Source of the DNA: Woeseiaceae bacterium
GTDB lineage: Bacteria; Pseudomonadota; Gammaproteobacteria; Steroidobacterales; Woeseiaceae
Length of the DNA: 64,000 bases
Assembly (NCBI GenBank): GCA_028280615.1
Contig: JANQLK010000042.1
Span: 1-64,000 of the forward strand
Reading direction: 5' to 3'
This document shows, one piece after another, positions 62,973 through 64,000 of the stretch; position 1 is the first letter of the stretch; each line of letters starts with the position of its first letter. The notes under the pieces were generated by a model. The model did no database searches, had not been told where the DNA came from, and saw only the letters and a list, made by a program, of their open reading frames with translations. The position numbers and the translations under genes are program-made.

Positions 62973-64000
62973 GTGTCCGAGACATCCGACCGCATCAGCC
63001 AGCTCCGGATCGACCGGCAGGCGCCGCCCGTGCAGTCGCGAAACTGGCGCTGGCCCGCGCTCATTGCCGGCCTCGTCCTTGCGGGTATCGGCTGGTGGCT
63101 GTTCGCGGGCTCGGGCAGCTCGAGCGTCGTTGTGGAGACCGACACGGCACGCCGGCCTCCCAGCGCCGCGCAGGCGAGCAGCGTGCTCGATGCGTCGGGC
63201 TATGTCGTCGCGCGGCGCCAGGCGACGGTGTCATCCGAAGTCACCGGCAAGGTCGTCGAGGTCTTCATCGAAGAAGGCATGTTCGTGGACAAGGACGAGG
63301 TGGTCGCGACGCTCGACGACACGACGCAGCGGGCGCAGCTTGCCCTCGCGCGCGCGCAGACCGATTCGGCGCGAGCCGCGCTGGCCGAGATCGAGGCGCA
63401 GCTGCGCATCTCGCGGCTGGAGCGCGATCGGCTGCGCGACCTGGCGAACCGCGACCTGGCCAGTCAGTCCAGTCTCGATACGGCAGAGGCTGCCTACGAC
63501 GAGCTCGCGGCGCGGCTCGAGACCGGCAGGGAAAACGTCGAGGTCGCACGGAGCAATGTCGCGCTGGCGGAGGACGCGCTCGACAACATGACGATCCGCG
63601 CCCCCTTCTCTGGCATGGTCGTGTCCAAGAATGCGCAGCCCGGCGAGATGATCTCGCCGATCTCGGCAGGGGGTGGTTTCACACGCACGGGCATTTGCAC
63701 GATCATCGATACGAGCTCGCTGGAGATCGAGGTCGACGTGAATGAGGCCTACATCCAGCGCGTCACGGCCGGGCAGCGCGTGTCGGCCGTCCTGGACGCG
63801 TATCCCGACTGGCGGATTCCGACCGAGGTGATCGCAATCGTGCCAACCGCGGATCGCCAGAAGGCGACCGTGCGCGTTCGCATCGGCTTTCTCGAGCGCG
63901 ACGGGCGCATCCTGCGCGACATGGGTGTGAAAGTGTCGTTTCTCGGTTCGGGTGAACCGTCCGCCGTCGACGCCGAAGTTCAGGGCGTGCTGATCGCCGG
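62973..64000 (+). CDS. Efflux periplasmic adaptor (HlyD/MacA/AcrA-type), partial
   Basis: The first 342 codons are in the window; the gene runs off the right edge. An N-terminal helix (WPALIAGLVLAGIGWWLFAG, about residues 28-47) anchors it to the inner membrane. The biotinyl-lipoyl half (ATVSSEVTGKVVEVFIEEGMFVDKDEVVATLDD) is followed by an alpha-helical hairpin (about residues 125-200) and the second lipoyl half (MTIRAPFSGMVVSKNAQPGEMI). A beta-barrel domain then begins. Such adaptors work with ABC (MacB-type) or RND pumps, presumably encoded just downstream. The start is a GTG behind AGGGACTTCCG. Confidence 0.9.
   Translation, partial: MSETSDRISQLRIDRQAPPVQSRNWRWPALIAGLVLAGIGWWLFAGSGSSSVVVETDTARRPPSAAQASSVLDASGYVVARRQATVSSEVTGKVVEVFIEEGMFVDKDEVVATLDDTTQRAQLALARAQTDSARAALAEIEAQLRISRLERDRLRDLANRDLASQSSLDTAEAAYDELAARLETGRENVEVARSNVALAEDALDNMTIRAPFSGMVVSKNAQPGEMISPISAGGGFTRTGICTIIDTSSLEIEVDVNEAYIQRVTAGQRVSAVLDAYPDWRIPTEVIAIVPTADRQKATVRVRIGFLERDGRILRDMGVKVSFLGSGEPSAVDAEVQGVLIA

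Overview
The window is high-GC DNA, visibly around 64 percent G+C, and densely packed with genes. An rnfABCDGE-nth operon, an aceEF-lpdA cluster whose E3 carries a lipoyl domain, RNase T, monothiol glutaredoxin, DUF1289 and DUF1841 genes, several lipoproteins and a TonB receptor together point to a gammaproteobacterium, probably aquatic or marine. This placement is an inference from gene content only. No plasmid or phage structural genes were seen.

Layout. 1-8748: end of a palindromic repeat, metG, then the six-gene Rnf electron-transport operon running into nth and a DUF1841 gene through start/stop overlaps; the operon is interrupted between rnfC and rnfD by a structured repeat. 8819-12542: a MNIO (DUF692), HvfC/BufC-like, DoxX and membrane-anchored FMN glutamate-synthase-like cluster with no recognisable peptide precursor. 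12705-19540: TonB receptor, DUF2892 and CorC-type genes, a second palindromic repeat, a membrane protein and a DUF3313 lipoprotein. 19649-25750: an accessory-looking block with two unknown genes, membrane proteins, a GT-C-like protein, an SMR-like protein, a methyltransferase and a GtrB-like GT2. 26034-33490: DUF2267, a cytoplasmic-looking HtrA, then a 5-kb segment bounded by a half tRNA-Gly and an intact tRNA-Gly(CCC), holding an outer-membrane protein, an M1 aminopeptidase and a DUF2784 protein. 33657-46460: AbgT transporter, M20 peptidase, AhpD-like protein, subtilase with an acidic tail, a lipoprotein and a very large MscS-family channel. 46544-53359: pyruvate dehydrogenase complex (aceE, aceF, lpdA) with a short-chain dehydrogenase. 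53533-64000: M17 aminopeptidase, rnt, grxD, DUF1289, a PuuD-like membrane protein, nadC, a GGDEF/EAL protein, a DUF4382 lipoprotein and the start of an efflux adaptor that runs off the window.

How the genes work together. The clearest functional units are Rnf/Rsx (ion-coupled electron transfer between ferredoxin or NADH and quinone, or SoxR reduction), pyruvate dehydrogenase, and the MNIO cluster, which is presumably a peptide-modifying or metal-handling system. The most unusual structures are non-coding. They are two head-to-head hairpin units in the rnfC-rnfD gap whose stems differ by compensating changes, a small family of TA-flanked inverted-repeat elements (1-107, 16807-16968, 23910-23996), a three-tier 165-bp palindrome at 37047-37211, and the half tRNA at 27850.
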